DNA of 54,241 nucleotides from Pseudomonas sp. (GTDB lineage Bacteria > Pseudomonadota > Gammaproteobacteria > Pseudomonadales > Pseudomonadaceae): positions 1 to 54,241 of the forward strand of contig NZ_JAQGNX010000018.1 of the NCBI RefSeq assembly GCF_028293835.1. Reading direction: 5' to 3'. Below, in pieces: positions 7,999-17,571 of this stretch (position 1 is the first letter of the stretch; the number at the start of each line of letters is the position of its first letter). Below the pieces are notes generated by a model. The model saw only the letters and a list, made by a program, of their open reading frames with translations. It was not told where the DNA came from and did not search any database. Position numbers and translations under genes: made by a program.

Positions 7999-10350
7999 TC
8001 AATGAACCTGATCTTTATCCGGCACCGCATGGGTCAGGTCATCCGGGCCTGGCCTGGTTTTGCGCAGGGTAACCGGTACGGATTTCGCCGCGGGCACTTT
8101 ACTGCGCTCGGCATGGTGCCAGAGCGGCACCAGCGGATTGCATTCCGGGTAATACGCCGCGCTGCAGCCTTCGGGAATGTCATAAGCGACGATCTGCATC
8201 GGCCCGACTTCGCGAAGCACTTCCGGTTCGATAGCGGTGGTGATCATCACCCAATCCCCTGTGCGGAACCCTAAGCGAACGATGTCATTGCGGTTCATGA
8301 GGATCACGCTGCGAGTACCACTGACTCCACGGAAACGATCTTCATAGCCATAGATCGTGGTGTTGAACTGGTCGTTGCTGCGCAGCGTCATCAGTTGCAG
8401 CACGTCGCGTCGGTCCGATCCCGGATTGACGTCGGGGTTTTCGTCGAGGCTTTTCGGAACAATAAACTGCGCGCGTTCGCTGGGGGTTTTCCATTTGCGT
8501 TCGGCGGCCGGAAGAGGGCGGTGGAAACCACCGGGTTCCCACATCCGGGTTTCCATGTCATGGAAAATTTCCGGATAGATCTCGCCCATCGCCTTGCGAA
8601 TCTGCGCATAGTCACCGCGCCATGCCTCCCAGTCGATGCGTTCGATGCCCGACAGGGTCGCCAACGCCAACCCGGCAATGATTGTCGTTTCTGCGCGAAG
8701 GTGCTCGCTGACCGGTTCACTGTTACCGTTCCAGCCGTGAATACAGCCAGTGCTGTCTTCTGTGCTGTAAGCCTGCGCCTTGCCGTTTTGTCGATCAATC
8801 TCGATTCGTCCCAGGCACGGCAACAACCAGTTCTGCTCGCTCGTCACCAAATGCGTACGGTTGAGTTTGGTCGCGATTTGCACATTCAACTGCAAATGCT
8901 GCCACGCCGGTTCCATGCGTGACGTATCAGGAACCGCGCGCAAGAAGTTACCGCCCAAGCCAATGAAACCGCGCACGCTGCCGTCAAGAATGCCTTCGCA
9001 GGCGTCGACCGTCGCCAGTCCTTTTTTCTCCGGTACATGGAAACCGAACAGCGCCTCGATTTTGTCCACAGGGACTTTTTTCGGGTCTTCGGTGATGCCC
9101 ACCGTACGTTGCCCCTGAACGTTCGAATGGCCGCGTACCGGGCAGATGCCGGCCCCGGGTTTGCCGATATTGCCGCGCATCAGCAGCAGGTTAACCAGCA
9201 TCTGCACGTTTTCCACACCATGCCGATGCTGCGTCAGGCCCATCCCATAAATGAACATCGTGCGCGAACTGCGGGCATACACCGTGGCGGCGGCTTCCAT
9301 CGCACTGCGTGAAAGCCCTGCACGCCTTTCCAAAATTTCCCAAGGGCTGCTTCGCGCCGCCGCAGCAAACTCGGTAAAGCCTTCAGTGTGCTCGGCGATA
9401 AATGCTTGATCGATGATTCCCGGCTCGCCCTTGATCAGGGCCGCCTTGTCCATCTCGAACAGTGCTTTGGCGATGCCCAAGACAGCCGCAGTGTCACCGC
9501 CAATCGCCACCTGATGGTATTGCGTGCTGATCACCGTTGATTCCGGGCCAAGCATCTCGACCGGCGATTGGGGATTAACGAAACGCTCCAGCCCGCGTTC
9601 GCGTATCGGGTTGAACGTGATAATGGGCACGTCGCGTTTCCGCGCTTCTTGTAATTGGTGCAGCATGCGCGGGCTGTTGCTGCCGACGTTTTGACCAAAG
9701 AAGAAGATGCAGTCCGTCAGTTCGAAATCCGCCAGCGTTACTGTGCCGACCGGTACGCCAATGCTTTCCTGCAATCCCACCGACGTGCTTTCGTGGCACA
9801 TGTTTGAACTGTCAGGCAGGTTGTTATTGCCGTACGCCCGGGCAAACAATTGATACATGAACGAAGTTTCCAACGAGGCGCGGCCTGAAGCGTAAAACAC
9901 TACGCTTTCTGGTTCCATGGACCGGAGTTGCGCTCCGATGTCGTGGTAGGCCTCTTCCCACGTGGTTTCCAGGTATTTGTCGCTGGCGCGGTCGTAACGC
10001 AGGGGATGGGTCAGGCGACCGTGCTGTTCCAGATCATAGTCGGTCCATTGCTGCAGTTCGCTAACGGTGTGTCGCTGAAAAAACGCCGGGCTGGTCTTCA
10101 GCGACGTCAATTCCCACGCGGTGGCCTTGGCGCCGTTTTCGCAAAACTCCAGAGGGTGCGGTTTACCCGGTTTGGCCCAGGCACAACTGACGCAGGCGAA
10201 ACCGCCCGGTTTGTTTTGTTTAAACAGCGCGCCGGGGGCCTTGGCGAGTGCCTGTTCGCGCCACAGTATTTTCATCACTGAGTTCGCCGAGCCCCATCCT
10301 CCGGCGGATGATGTGTAGGGCTTATAGCGTGCTTTCGGATGAATGAGCAT
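7999..10350 (-). CDS. FdhF/YdeP-family molybdopterin oxidoreductase
   Basis: A 783-residue enzyme of the DMSO reductase superfamily, FdhF/YdeP branch. E. coli YdeP, about 760 residues, aligns almost throughout from memory: AGGWGSANSV near residue 16, then CVSC (Cys53, Cys56) and CENGAKA (Cys70) for an iron-sulfur site, then SSNMCHESTSVGL, MGNIG-type RGNIGKPGAGICPVRGHSNVQG, and the C-terminal molybdopterin domain with LRSNDQFNTTIYG. A reaction has not been firmly assigned to this branch; formate oxidation is often written but unproven, and YdeP is linked to acid resistance. ATG 10350 is preceded by GAGG. It needs bis-MGD, supplied by MoaA and MobA encoded 3-6 kb away. No fdhD or partner subunit is seen nearby. 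Confidence 0.9.
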   Translation of the reverse strand: MLIHPKARYKPYTSSAGGWGSANSVMKILWREQALAKAPGALFKQNKPGGFACVSCAWAKPGKPHPLEFCENGAKATAWELTSLKTSPAFFQRHTVSELQQWTDYDLEQHGRLTHPLRYDRASDKYLETTWEEAYHDIGAQLRSMEPESVVFYASGRASLETSFMYQLFARAYGNNNLPDSSNMCHESTSVGLQESIGVPVGTVTLADFELTDCIFFFGQNVGSNSPRMLHQLQEARKRDVPIITFNPIRERGLERFVNPQSPVEMLGPESTVISTQYHQVAIGGDTAAVLGIAKALFEMDKAALIKGEPGIIDQAFIAEHTEGFTEFAAAARSSPWEILERRAGLSRSAMEAAATVYARSSRTMFIYGMGLTQHRHGVENVQMLVNLLLMRGNIGKPGAGICPVRGHSNVQGQRTVGITEDPKKVPVDKIEALFGFHVPEKKGLATVDACEGILDGSVRGFIGLGGNFLRAVPDTSRMEPAWQHLQLNVQIATKLNRTHLVTSEQNWLLPCLGRIEIDRQNGKAQAYSTEDSTGCIHGWNGNSEPVSEHLRAETTIIAGLALATLSGIERIDWEAWRGDYAQIRKAMGEIYPEIFHDMETRMWEPGGFHRPLPAAERKWKTPSERAQFIVPKSLDENPDVNPGSDRRDVLQLMTLRSNDQFNTTIYGYEDRFRGVSGTRSVILMNRNDIVRLGFRTGDWVMITTAIEPEVLREVGPMQIVAYDIPEGCSAAYYPECNPLVPLWHHAERSKVPAAKSVPVTLRKTRPGPDDLTHAVPDKDQVH

Positions 10351-10543
10351 TCAATGACACCTCGCCAGACAAAAATGCTGTTACAACTTCAGCGGTATGA
10401 ATCTACGACGAGACGCTGGGACAAAGGTTCGTTGCTGCTTACGGACGGTATTGGCGCAGACAAACCGAACTTGCCGGGCAAATATCGATCAGTTTCAAGG
10501 TGGTCAGGTTATTAGTGAATCAAGCGTGGGAGGGGTCTGGATT

Positions 10544-12787
10544 TTGTTGAGAATCAAAAATATCGCGTTGCTGTGTGTTTTACTTTTTGCGGGCAGTTTC
10601 AATCTTCAGGCCGCTGATGTGCCCAGTATTGTGCTTGGGGCTATAACCGCAGCTGATCCAGTTGTAGCTGCTGCTCCGGCGGCCCCCGCAGCTCCGGCTG
10701 CCACAACGGCACCCGCTGCGCCCGCCGCAACACCTGCGGCTCCTGCGACACCCGCGCCAGCACCGGAACCCGCCAAACCGGAGATTTTGGTGCAAGGCGG
10801 TTTACTCGGCGCGATCAGCTCCAGCATCGACAGCGTGCAGGACAATCTCGACATGGATAACCACCTGCTCGACTCGTGGCGCCTGCGCGCTGACCGCGCC
10901 GCCGACGAGCTTGATACGCTGGTCAATCAGCGCACCTCGCGCTCGAAGGTCAGCATCGCTGGCGATTTCTTGATGCTGTCGGTGATCTGGGTTGCTGCCT
11001 TCACCCTTCTGTTGCTGACGGGACGTTTTATTGCGTCACGGCTTAACCGGCACCGCTTTCTCGCCACCCGTTATCGTCCCCAGGCACTGCTCAATTATGT
11101 GTTGCCGTTCACGCTACCGGCCATGGTCAGCCTGCCTCTGACCTTGTACGTCAGCCATTTCATGTCAACCTCGGTGGGTCGCGCGCTGGCGCTGTGTTTC
11201 GCCTATGCCACCAGCAGCGGTATCGTTTCGACGTCGGTGATCCTGTGCGTGATTGTGATGTTCAATGCCGGGCACAAACGCGTTGCCGTGGCGATCATTC
11301 GGCGATACAGCCCTCGGCCACTGTTTTTGATCGGGTTTCTGGCGGCCTTGAGTGATGCGCTGACCAGCCCGCAAATTTCCCGTCAACTGGGCAGTAACGT
11401 CACCGCCAGCGTCGCCGTGTTCACCGGCCTGTTTGCATCGGTGGTGTTTTGCGTGCTGGTAATCAAATTGCGTCGTCCGGTGGCGCATTTGATTCGTAAC
11501 CGTTCGCTAGCTGGTCGTCTGCGCCAACCGGCCCTGCAAGAGTCACTGAAGATATTTTCCAGCGTTTGGTACTTACCGATTCTGTTGATGATTCTGGTGT
11601 CGGCGATTCATTTGATTGGCGCCGGTCAAGACAGCCAAAAAGCGCTGCGTAGCGCCTTGCTGACTACCATTTTGTTGATTGCAACGGTGTTTTTGAGCAC
11701 GGTATTTCAGCATCTGTTCAAACCCGGCGAGACCGATGAACGCAACGACCATGTCTATAAAACCCGGTTGTTAAGCCTGCTACATGCGGTATTGCGCATA
11801 GTTTTGGCCATTACCTTCATTGAAGTGCTGGGGCGGATCTGGGGTTTCTCGCTGTTGGAGTTCGCCCAAGGCAATACCGTGGGCCGGGCCATCAGCGATT
11901 CCCTGAGCCGGATTGGCCTGATTTTCCTGGTCACGTGGCTGTTGTGGGTGATCCTCGATACGGCGATTCAGGAGGCCTTGAAGCCTCCGGTGAACAAACG
12001 CTCATCGCACCAACCCAGCACCCGTATCAAAACCATCCTGCCGCTGTTGCGCAATGCGATAAAAATTATCTTGCTGGTGATTTGCACCATCACCACCATG
12101 GCCAATCTGGGAATAAACGTTGCTCCACTGTTGGCCGGTGCTGGCGTGGTTGGTCTGGCGATTGGTTTCGGCTCTCAGCAACTGGTGCAGGACGTAATTA
12201 CCGGTTTGTTCATCATTGTTGAAGACACCATATCCATCGGCGATTGGGTGGTACTGGATTCCGGGCATTCGGGTACGGTGGAAAGCCTGACCATCCGCAC
12301 CCTGCGTTTGCGCGACGGCAAAGGGTTTGTGCATTCAGTGCCGTTCGGCCAGATCAAAGCTGTGACCAACCAATCGCGACAGTTTGCTTACGCGTTTTTT
12401 GCCATTCAGTTTACCTACGACACGGATATCGATTCGGCAACGGCGTTGATCCGTGAAGCAGGCAGTTCCATCAGCGATGACGTATTGCTCAACAGCAACC
12501 TGCAAGGGCCCCTTGAAGTGTTCGGCCTGGACCGCATGGACCTCAACGGGATTGTATTGACGGCGCAATTCCGCACGGTATCGGGTGGGCAATACGGCGT
12601 CAGCCGAGCGTTCAACGAACGGTTGAAACGGCTTGTGGATAAAGCCCCGGACGTACGCTTCGCCCAGACTTACCCACAAATGGTCATGAGCCCCCACGGC
12701 GACAACAGCGGGGCAGAACAACAACCCGCTCCGGCCAAAGCCAGCGTCACCAATGGTGATGGCTCAGAAAGCCCTGCGGCGACATGA
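10544..12787 (+). CDS. Large MscS-family mechanosensitive channel (YbiO/YjeP-like)
   Basis: A 747-residue inner-membrane channel that would open on hypo-osmotic shock. A signal peptide (RIKNIALLCVLLFAGSFNLQA) is followed by an Ala/Pro-rich spacer of about 45 residues, a periplasmic coil, about ten hydrophobic segments, and then the MscS core: pore helix region with LAGAGVVGLAIGFGSQQLVQD, then the beta domain FIIVEDTISIGDWV and VPFGQI. The C-terminus is Ala/Pro/Ser-rich. TTG at 10544 is preferred because GGGAGGGG lies at 10528-10535 and it places the signal peptide at the N-terminus; the reading frame is open back to an ATG at 10397, but that would bury the signal peptide. It stands alone and divergent from the molybdoenzyme gene. 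Confidence 0.88.
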   Translation: MLRIKNIALLCVLLFAGSFNLQAADVPSIVLGAITAADPVVAAAPAAPAAPAATTAPAAPAATPAAPATPAPAPEPAKPEILVQGGLLGAISSSIDSVQDNLDMDNHLLDSWRLRADRAADELDTLVNQRTSRSKVSIAGDFLMLSVIWVAAFTLLLLTGRFIASRLNRHRFLATRYRPQALLNYVLPFTLPAMVSLPLTLYVSHFMSTSVGRALALCFAYATSSGIVSTSVILCVIVMFNAGHKRVAVAIIRRYSPRPLFLIGFLAALSDALTSPQISRQLGSNVTASVAVFTGLFASVVFCVLVIKLRRPVAHLIRNRSLAGRLRQPALQESLKIFSSVWYLPILLMILVSAIHLIGAGQDSQKALRSALLTTILLIATVFLSTVFQHLFKPGETDERNDHVYKTRLLSLLHAVLRIVLAITFIEVLGRIWGFSLLEFAQGNTVGRAISDSLSRIGLIFLVTWLLWVILDTAIQEALKPPVNKRSSHQPSTRIKTILPLLRNAIKIILLVICTITTMANLGINVAPLLAGAGVVGLAIGFGSQQLVQDVITGLFIIVEDTISIGDWVVLDSGHSGTVESLTIRTLRLRDGKGFVHSVPFGQIKAVTNQSRQFAYAFFAIQFTYDTDIDSATALIREAGSSISDDVLLNSNLQGPLEVFGLDRMDLNGIVLTAQFRTVSGGQYGVSRAFNERLKRLVDKAPDVRFAQTYPQMVMSPHGDNSGAEQQPAPAKASVTNGDGSESPAAT

Positions 12788-12922
12788 TAGGGGTGTGGGA
12801 TCGAATTCATACGGAAAGGCCATCCCTCGGTTAGCCTGATACACCGCACCGTCTGTTTCCCGAATACGTTCGATCCCACTGGATTGTGTTTCCGCAGATC
12901 GATGCATGACCCTATTCCCGGT

Positions 12923-13022
12923 AGGAGGTCCGCCACGTCTTCGACGCCGCGCTGTCGCGGAGCAAGCACAAAACCTACAGATTATTATTAAGTCGATAAG
13001 TTATGCGTTGTTTGATAAGAGC
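12923..13022 (-). repeat. Composite repeat: family B palindrome plus connector
   Basis: 12923-12980 carries the family B element (CCACGTCTTCGACGCCGCGC, then GTCGCGGAGCAAGCACAAAA). It continues into 12975-13022, which on the minus strand reads GCTCTTATCAAACAACGCAT then AACTTATCGA and AATAATCTGTAGG. The same two-part order recurs at 26723-26828, and the second part alone joins a different palindrome at 49914. It fills most of the 259-base gap between the MscS-type gene and lhr. Confidence 0.75.
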
Positions 13023-13046
13023 GTTCGCGAAGGGCGCACCTCGGTG

Positions 13047-16000
13047 TCAGTGCAGTAACCGATCCCTTAGCGCCGCCGCCGCGTGCGGTTCCAACTCCAG
13101 CCAATAGTGCGGTTTGCCGGCGATAATCGCTGCGGCCGGAATGCCATCGCGGTACACCAACCGATTGCCCGCCAGTGCCGGGACTTTGTTGCCGGGCAGC
13201 AGGGTGCCGACCAGGTTCAGCGGATCAGCACCGCACAGTCTGACCAAGCTGCCATCCAGTGGCCGTCGACGAACCTCTCGCAGCAATGGAATGGCTTCCG
13301 GTAATGCAAATTGCTCACCCGCCAGACCGCTGATAAACCGCCCGCCACGAATCTCACCACGGGCTTCCAGTCGATGAAAGGTGCGCAACAGCTCGCGCCA
13401 GCTTGGCAACCAGTCAGCCTCACGTTCCAGCACTCGCCAAAACACTACGCCATAACGCCGTAGAAGCGTCATGGCCACGTGTTCGAGCGTGTCCGGCGCA
13501 GTGTGTCTGGATCGAATGGTTTCAGTGGGTTCTGCAACAGGCGAGCGGCGCAGTAACGCCCAGCGCCCGGCATCGTCCATGCCGCCGATGAGCGCGCCAC
13601 GGTTACGTCGACTGGTACGCGCCGAGCGTTTGCTGGCCGGGGTAATTAGCGCTCGCAGTCCAGCGAAGCTGTCGGCATTGACCAATCCAGCGCCGACCAA
13701 TTCCTGCAATGCGTTTTCCAGCTCGCTACGCAGCAGGTGCGCCTCATGCATCAGCTCATCGAAAAACAACGCACCGTGGTCGGCCAGCGCGGCGTGGACT
13801 TTTTGTGCGCGCAACGACAGCTCAGACGGCAACGGCTGTTCGGTCAGCTCGCTCCACAACCGTACCTGGCTGCGTGGCAACAGCACAATGGGCGTACTGC
13901 GCAACGCCGCAGCGCCGGTTTTGTTGCGCGGGGCCAAACGCGTCCATACGGTTTTACCCGAGCGGCACAGCTCATCGAGCCACATCAGCGAATAGTCCTT
14001 GAGCCGGGCCGCAAGAATGTCGCTGTCCCAGGCGCTGGCTGCGGCCGAATAGCCCTCCAGCTGCTCAACCACTTGGGGCAATGCCGCTTTGCCTTGGCTA
14101 CGTGTCACGCTGGACAGGTGCTGCCAATCGAACAGAAAGCGCATGAAGTCCTGCAACGAAACCGGTTCGATTTCCCGTCGCAGACGCTTCACCGTGTAGC
14201 GATGGATGCGTGCCAGCAAATGCCGCTCGCACCATTGTTCATCAAGGGCGCCGGGGCTGAAATGACCGCGCAGCACGTAACCTTCGCCTTCCAGCCGCGC
14301 CAGCGCTTGAGTCACCCGAGCCGGAGGCAAAGCCAGAGGCTCGGCTATCGCTGCCAAAGACAATGGGCCGAAACCCGCGAGGCGCGCACGGACGATTTCC
14401 ACCGTCGCCTCGTCTTCCTCCCACGGCTCATCAAACCCGCTTAACGGCTGTAACGGCGGATGCATCTCTGCCAGCGGATACACCGCACGCAAACAGGTCA
14501 GGCGTTCAAGGGCCAACCACAACGCATTGTCCGGACTGACCTGCAAGCGGGTTGCGCGGCCACTGTTAGCCAGCGCCTCAAGCCACGGCAACCACTGCGG
14601 ATGCTCACGTGCTTCGGCACCGCTGACACAGCTAAGCGTCATCAACGCCTCGTGCATTTCATCGAGGGATTGCGGTTGCGGCCAGGCTTCTTCACCGACC
14701 GCCGCAATCGCGTCGGCATCCAGCGCGCCCAGATCGTCGGTGGATTGCGGATCGCTCCAGCGCCGATTAAGCACCGCCTGAGTCCGGCGTTCTTCCAGCG
14801 GTGCGTCATCCAGAAACGCAAACGGTCGCGCGTTAAGAATCTCGGCTGCCAGCGGCGAGGGCGCAGGCAAATCCCGGCTGATCAAGCGCACCTCACCGCG
14901 TTCCATACGCCGTAGCAGCGTTAACCAGCCCTCGCAATCCATGGCTTCATGCAGGCAGTCGTCGAGGGTTTGCTCGACCAGCGGATGGTCCGGGATTTCC
15001 CGCTCGCCCACCAGATTCTCCAGGCAGGCGATCTGGTCGGGGAACACCGTGGCGATCAGGTCTTCGCTCTTTATCCGTTGCAACTGCGGCGCGACTTTAC
15101 GTCCGCCGCTGTAACGGGGTAAAGCCAGCGCGGTGCCGGCATTCCAGCGCCAACGCACACCGAACAACGGCGCCTCCAGCACGGCCTGAATCAATAAATG
15201 CTCGCCACTGTTAGCCTTGATGTAGTGCCACACCTCATCTAACTCGAAGCTGTGGCTGGTGGACAGCGAAAGCACGATGGCGTCTTCACTGGCCGCCGCT
15301 TGCAGCTCGAAATTGAAAGTGCGACAAAAGCGTTTGCGCAGCGCCAAGCCCCAGGCACGGTTGATCCGGCTGCCAAACGGCGTGTGGATAATCAGCTGGG
15401 TGCCACCCGCTTCATCGAAAAAACGCTCCATCAGCAAGGTGTCTTGGGACGGCAATGCGCCGAGCGCCAAGCGCGTGCGCGCCAGGTAATCCACCAGTTG
15501 ATCAGCGCTGCCAATGTCCAGGCCGAGGGTGTCCATCAACCAGTTAATGCACGGTTGTAGATCGCCAGGGCTGGCGCTTAGCAATTCATCGATCTGTGCT
15601 TGCAGGCGCGCCACGGCGAACGACAACTCGGCGCTGCGCCCCGGTGCTTCGCCGAGCCAAAATGGAATCGTTGGCGATTGACCATGGGCATCCTCGACCC
15701 GCACTCGGCCGGTTTCTATGCGCAAAATTCGATACGAGGTATTGCCCAACTGGAAGACGTCCCCGGCGATGCTCTCCACGGCAAAGTCTTCATTCACCGT
15801 ACCGATGTTCAACGCCTGGGGTTCGAGAATAACGCTGTAGTCAGCGTTGTCCGGGATGGTCCCGCCGCTGGTGACGGCGGTCAGCTTGCTGCCACGTCGC
15901 CCGCGCAGGGTCCGGGTCAGCGCGTCGCGGTGCAAATACGCACTGCGCACGCCCTGGCGGCCGCTATAGCCTTCAGCGAGCATGCGCAACAGCGCCTGAA

Positions 16001-17381
16001 AGTGCGCCTCATCCAAGTCAGCGTAGGGCGATGCCTGACGAAGCATGTCCAGCAATGCCTGCTCCTGCCATTCCTCGCAACTGACCTCGGCGATAATCTG
16101 CTGGGCCAAAACGTCCAGCGGAGCGACGGGGATCAGCAGTGTGTCCAACTCGCCACGACGCACGCAATCCAGCAACGCGGTGCATTCAATCAAGTCATCT
16201 CGGGAGGTCGCAAACAGTCGACCTTTGGGTGTGCCGCCGACGTGGTGACCGGAGCGGCCAACCCTTTGCAGGAACGCAGCGATAGAACGTGGCGAGGCAA
16301 TCTGACAGACCAGATTGACGTCGCCGATATCGATCCCCAGCTCCAGCGAGGCGGTGGCGATCAGCACTTGCAAGTCACCGCGCTTGAGCCGTTGCTCAGC
16401 GTCCAGGCGCTGCTCTTTGGCCAGGCTGCCGTGGTGCGCGGCGACGGCTTCTTTTGTCAGCCGCTCGCTGAGGTGCCGGGCCAGACGTTCCGCCATGCGT
16501 CGGGTGTTGACGAAAATCAACGTGGTCCGGTGTTCCCGGGCCAACTGTGCAATACGGTCATACACCAATTCCCACACATCGTTGGCCATCACCGCGCTTA
16601 GCGGCACGGGCGGCACTTCGATTGCCAGATCCCGTGGTCGAGCGTGGCCGATGTCAACGATAGCGCACGGTCGTTTGAGTGGATCGCTGCCCACCAGAAA
16701 TCTCGACACCCGCTCAATAGGTTTTTGCGTGGCCGACAGGCCGATACGTAACAGCGGCTGAGCGTATTGATGCTTGTCGCACAAGGCCTGCAAACGCTCC
16801 AGACTCAGGGCCAGATGGCTGCCACGCTTACTCGATGCGATGGCGTGAATCTCGTCGACAATTACCGTTCGAGTGGTCGACAGCATGCGTCGGCCGGAGT
16901 CTGAGCCCAGCAGTACATACAGCGATTCCGGCGTTGTCACCAGAATATGCGGCGCGGTCTTGCGCATTGCCGTGCGTTCTTTTTGATGGGTGTCGCCGGT
17001 GCGGACGGCCGTGGTTATGCGCAGTTCCGGGAGCCCCATCCGTGCCAGCTGCGCTGTGATCCCGGCCAGCGGAATTTGCAGGTTGATCTGGATGTCGTTG
17101 GACAGCGCTTTGAGTGGCGAAACATAGACCACAAAGGTCTGGTCTGGCAGCTCGCCATCGGCCAAACCCTGATGGACCAGGTCATCGAGCACTGCCAGAA
17201 ACGCGGTCAAGGTTTTGCCCGAACCGGTGGGCGCGGCGATCAGGGTCGAACGCCGCGCCTTGATCAGCGGCCACGCCTGGGCCTGAGCAGCCGTTACCGC
17301 CGGGAAAGTAGACGTGAACCAAGCGCTCACCGCAGGATGAAACTCGCTCAGAACCGGGTCGGGAAGGGTGGGAAGATTCAT
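13047..17381 (-). CDS. lhr: Long ATP-dependent helicase Lhr
   Basis: A 1444-residue superfamily 2 DNA/RNA helicase (Lhr-Extended class). RecA1 has APTGSGKT (near residue 50) and the DEIH box within VIVDEIHAIASSKRG; RecA2 has VNTRRMAERLARHL, SLELGIDIGDVNLVCQ and the arginine finger block QRVGRSGH. A winged-helix and Lhr core domain follow, then the roughly 550-residue C-terminal Lhr-CTD that separates this form from the short Lhr-Core. Long Lhr proteins act in DNA repair. ATG 17381 is used; the TTG two codons upstream is the alternative and no Shine-Dalgarno is obvious. Length is normal and no frameshift is seen. It is monocistronic, flanked by REP-like palindromes. Confidence 0.95.
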   Translation of the reverse strand: MNLPTLPDPVLSEFHPAVSAWFTSTFPAVTAAQAQAWPLIKARRSTLIAAPTGSGKTLTAFLAVLDDLVHQGLADGELPDQTFVVYVSPLKALSNDIQINLQIPLAGITAQLARMGLPELRITTAVRTGDTHQKERTAMRKTAPHILVTTPESLYVLLGSDSGRRMLSTTRTVIVDEIHAIASSKRGSHLALSLERLQALCDKHQYAQPLLRIGLSATQKPIERVSRFLVGSDPLKRPCAIVDIGHARPRDLAIEVPPVPLSAVMANDVWELVYDRIAQLAREHRTTLIFVNTRRMAERLARHLSERLTKEAVAAHHGSLAKEQRLDAEQRLKRGDLQVLIATASLELGIDIGDVNLVCQIASPRSIAAFLQRVGRSGHHVGGTPKGRLFATSRDDLIECTALLDCVRRGELDTLLIPVAPLDVLAQQIIAEVSCEEWQEQALLDMLRQASPYADLDEAHFQALLRMLAEGYSGRQGVRSAYLHRDALTRTLRGRRGSKLTAVTSGGTIPDNADYSVILEPQALNIGTVNEDFAVESIAGDVFQLGNTSYRILRIETGRVRVEDAHGQSPTIPFWLGEAPGRSAELSFAVARLQAQIDELLSASPGDLQPCINWLMDTLGLDIGSADQLVDYLARTRLALGALPSQDTLLMERFFDEAGGTQLIIHTPFGSRINRAWGLALRKRFCRTFNFELQAAASEDAIVLSLSTSHSFELDEVWHYIKANSGEHLLIQAVLEAPLFGVRWRWNAGTALALPRYSGGRKVAPQLQRIKSEDLIATVFPDQIACLENLVGEREIPDHPLVEQTLDDCLHEAMDCEGWLTLLRRMERGEVRLISRDLPAPSPLAAEILNARPFAFLDDAPLEERRTQAVLNRRWSDPQSTDDLGALDADAIAAVGEEAWPQPQSLDEMHEALMTLSCVSGAEAREHPQWLPWLEALANSGRATRLQVSPDNALWLALERLTCLRAVYPLAEMHPPLQPLSGFDEPWEEDEATVEIVRARLAGFGPLSLAAIAEPLALPPARVTQALARLEGEGYVLRGHFSPGALDEQWCERHLLARIHRYTVKRLRREIEPVSLQDFMRFLFDWQHLSSVTRSQGKAALPQVVEQLEGYSAAASAWDSDILAARLKDYSLMWLDELCRSGKTVWTRLAPRNKTGAAALRSTPIVLLPRSQVRLWSELTEQPLPSELSLRAQKVHAALADHGALFFDELMHEAHLLRSELENALQELVGAGLVNADSFAGLRALITPASKRSARTSRRNRGALIGGMDDAGRWALLRRSPVAEPTETIRSRHTAPDTLEHVAMTLLRRYGVVFWRVLEREADWLPSWRELLRTFHRLEARGEIRGGRFISGLAGEQFALPEAIPLLREVRRRPLDGSLVRLCGADPLNLVGTLLPGNKVPALAGNRLVYRDGIPAAAIIAGKPHYWLELEPHAAAALRDRLLH

Positions 17382-17453
17382 GCGCAATTTATGCGGGCGG
17401 CGCTAGGAAGATGCAAGCGCCTCCCATCGCCGGAACTCACGCGGCGCCCCTTC

Positions 17454-17528
17454 GTAGGAGCCAACTTGTTGGCGAGGGCCTTATGCGGTGAGTCAGGTAG
17501 GAAGCCTCGCCAACAAGTTGCCTCCTAC
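17454..17528. repeat. REP-like inverted repeat (family A)
   Basis: GTAGGAGCCAACTTGTTGGC at 17454 and its inverse GCCAACAAGTTGCCTCCTAC ending at 17528, arms of 23 bases around a 29-base centre. It lies between the lhr start and the alcohol dehydrogenase stop. Confidence 0.85.
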
Positions 17529-17571
17529 AGATTCCTCATGATGCCCGGCCGATTGTAGCCTCCGGCAGCTC

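Noticed and set aside
15600..16601. 333-residue plus-strand frame inside lhr
   Set aside because: Antisense shadow of the helicase; composition is typical of GC-rich complementary frames and no start signal is seen.
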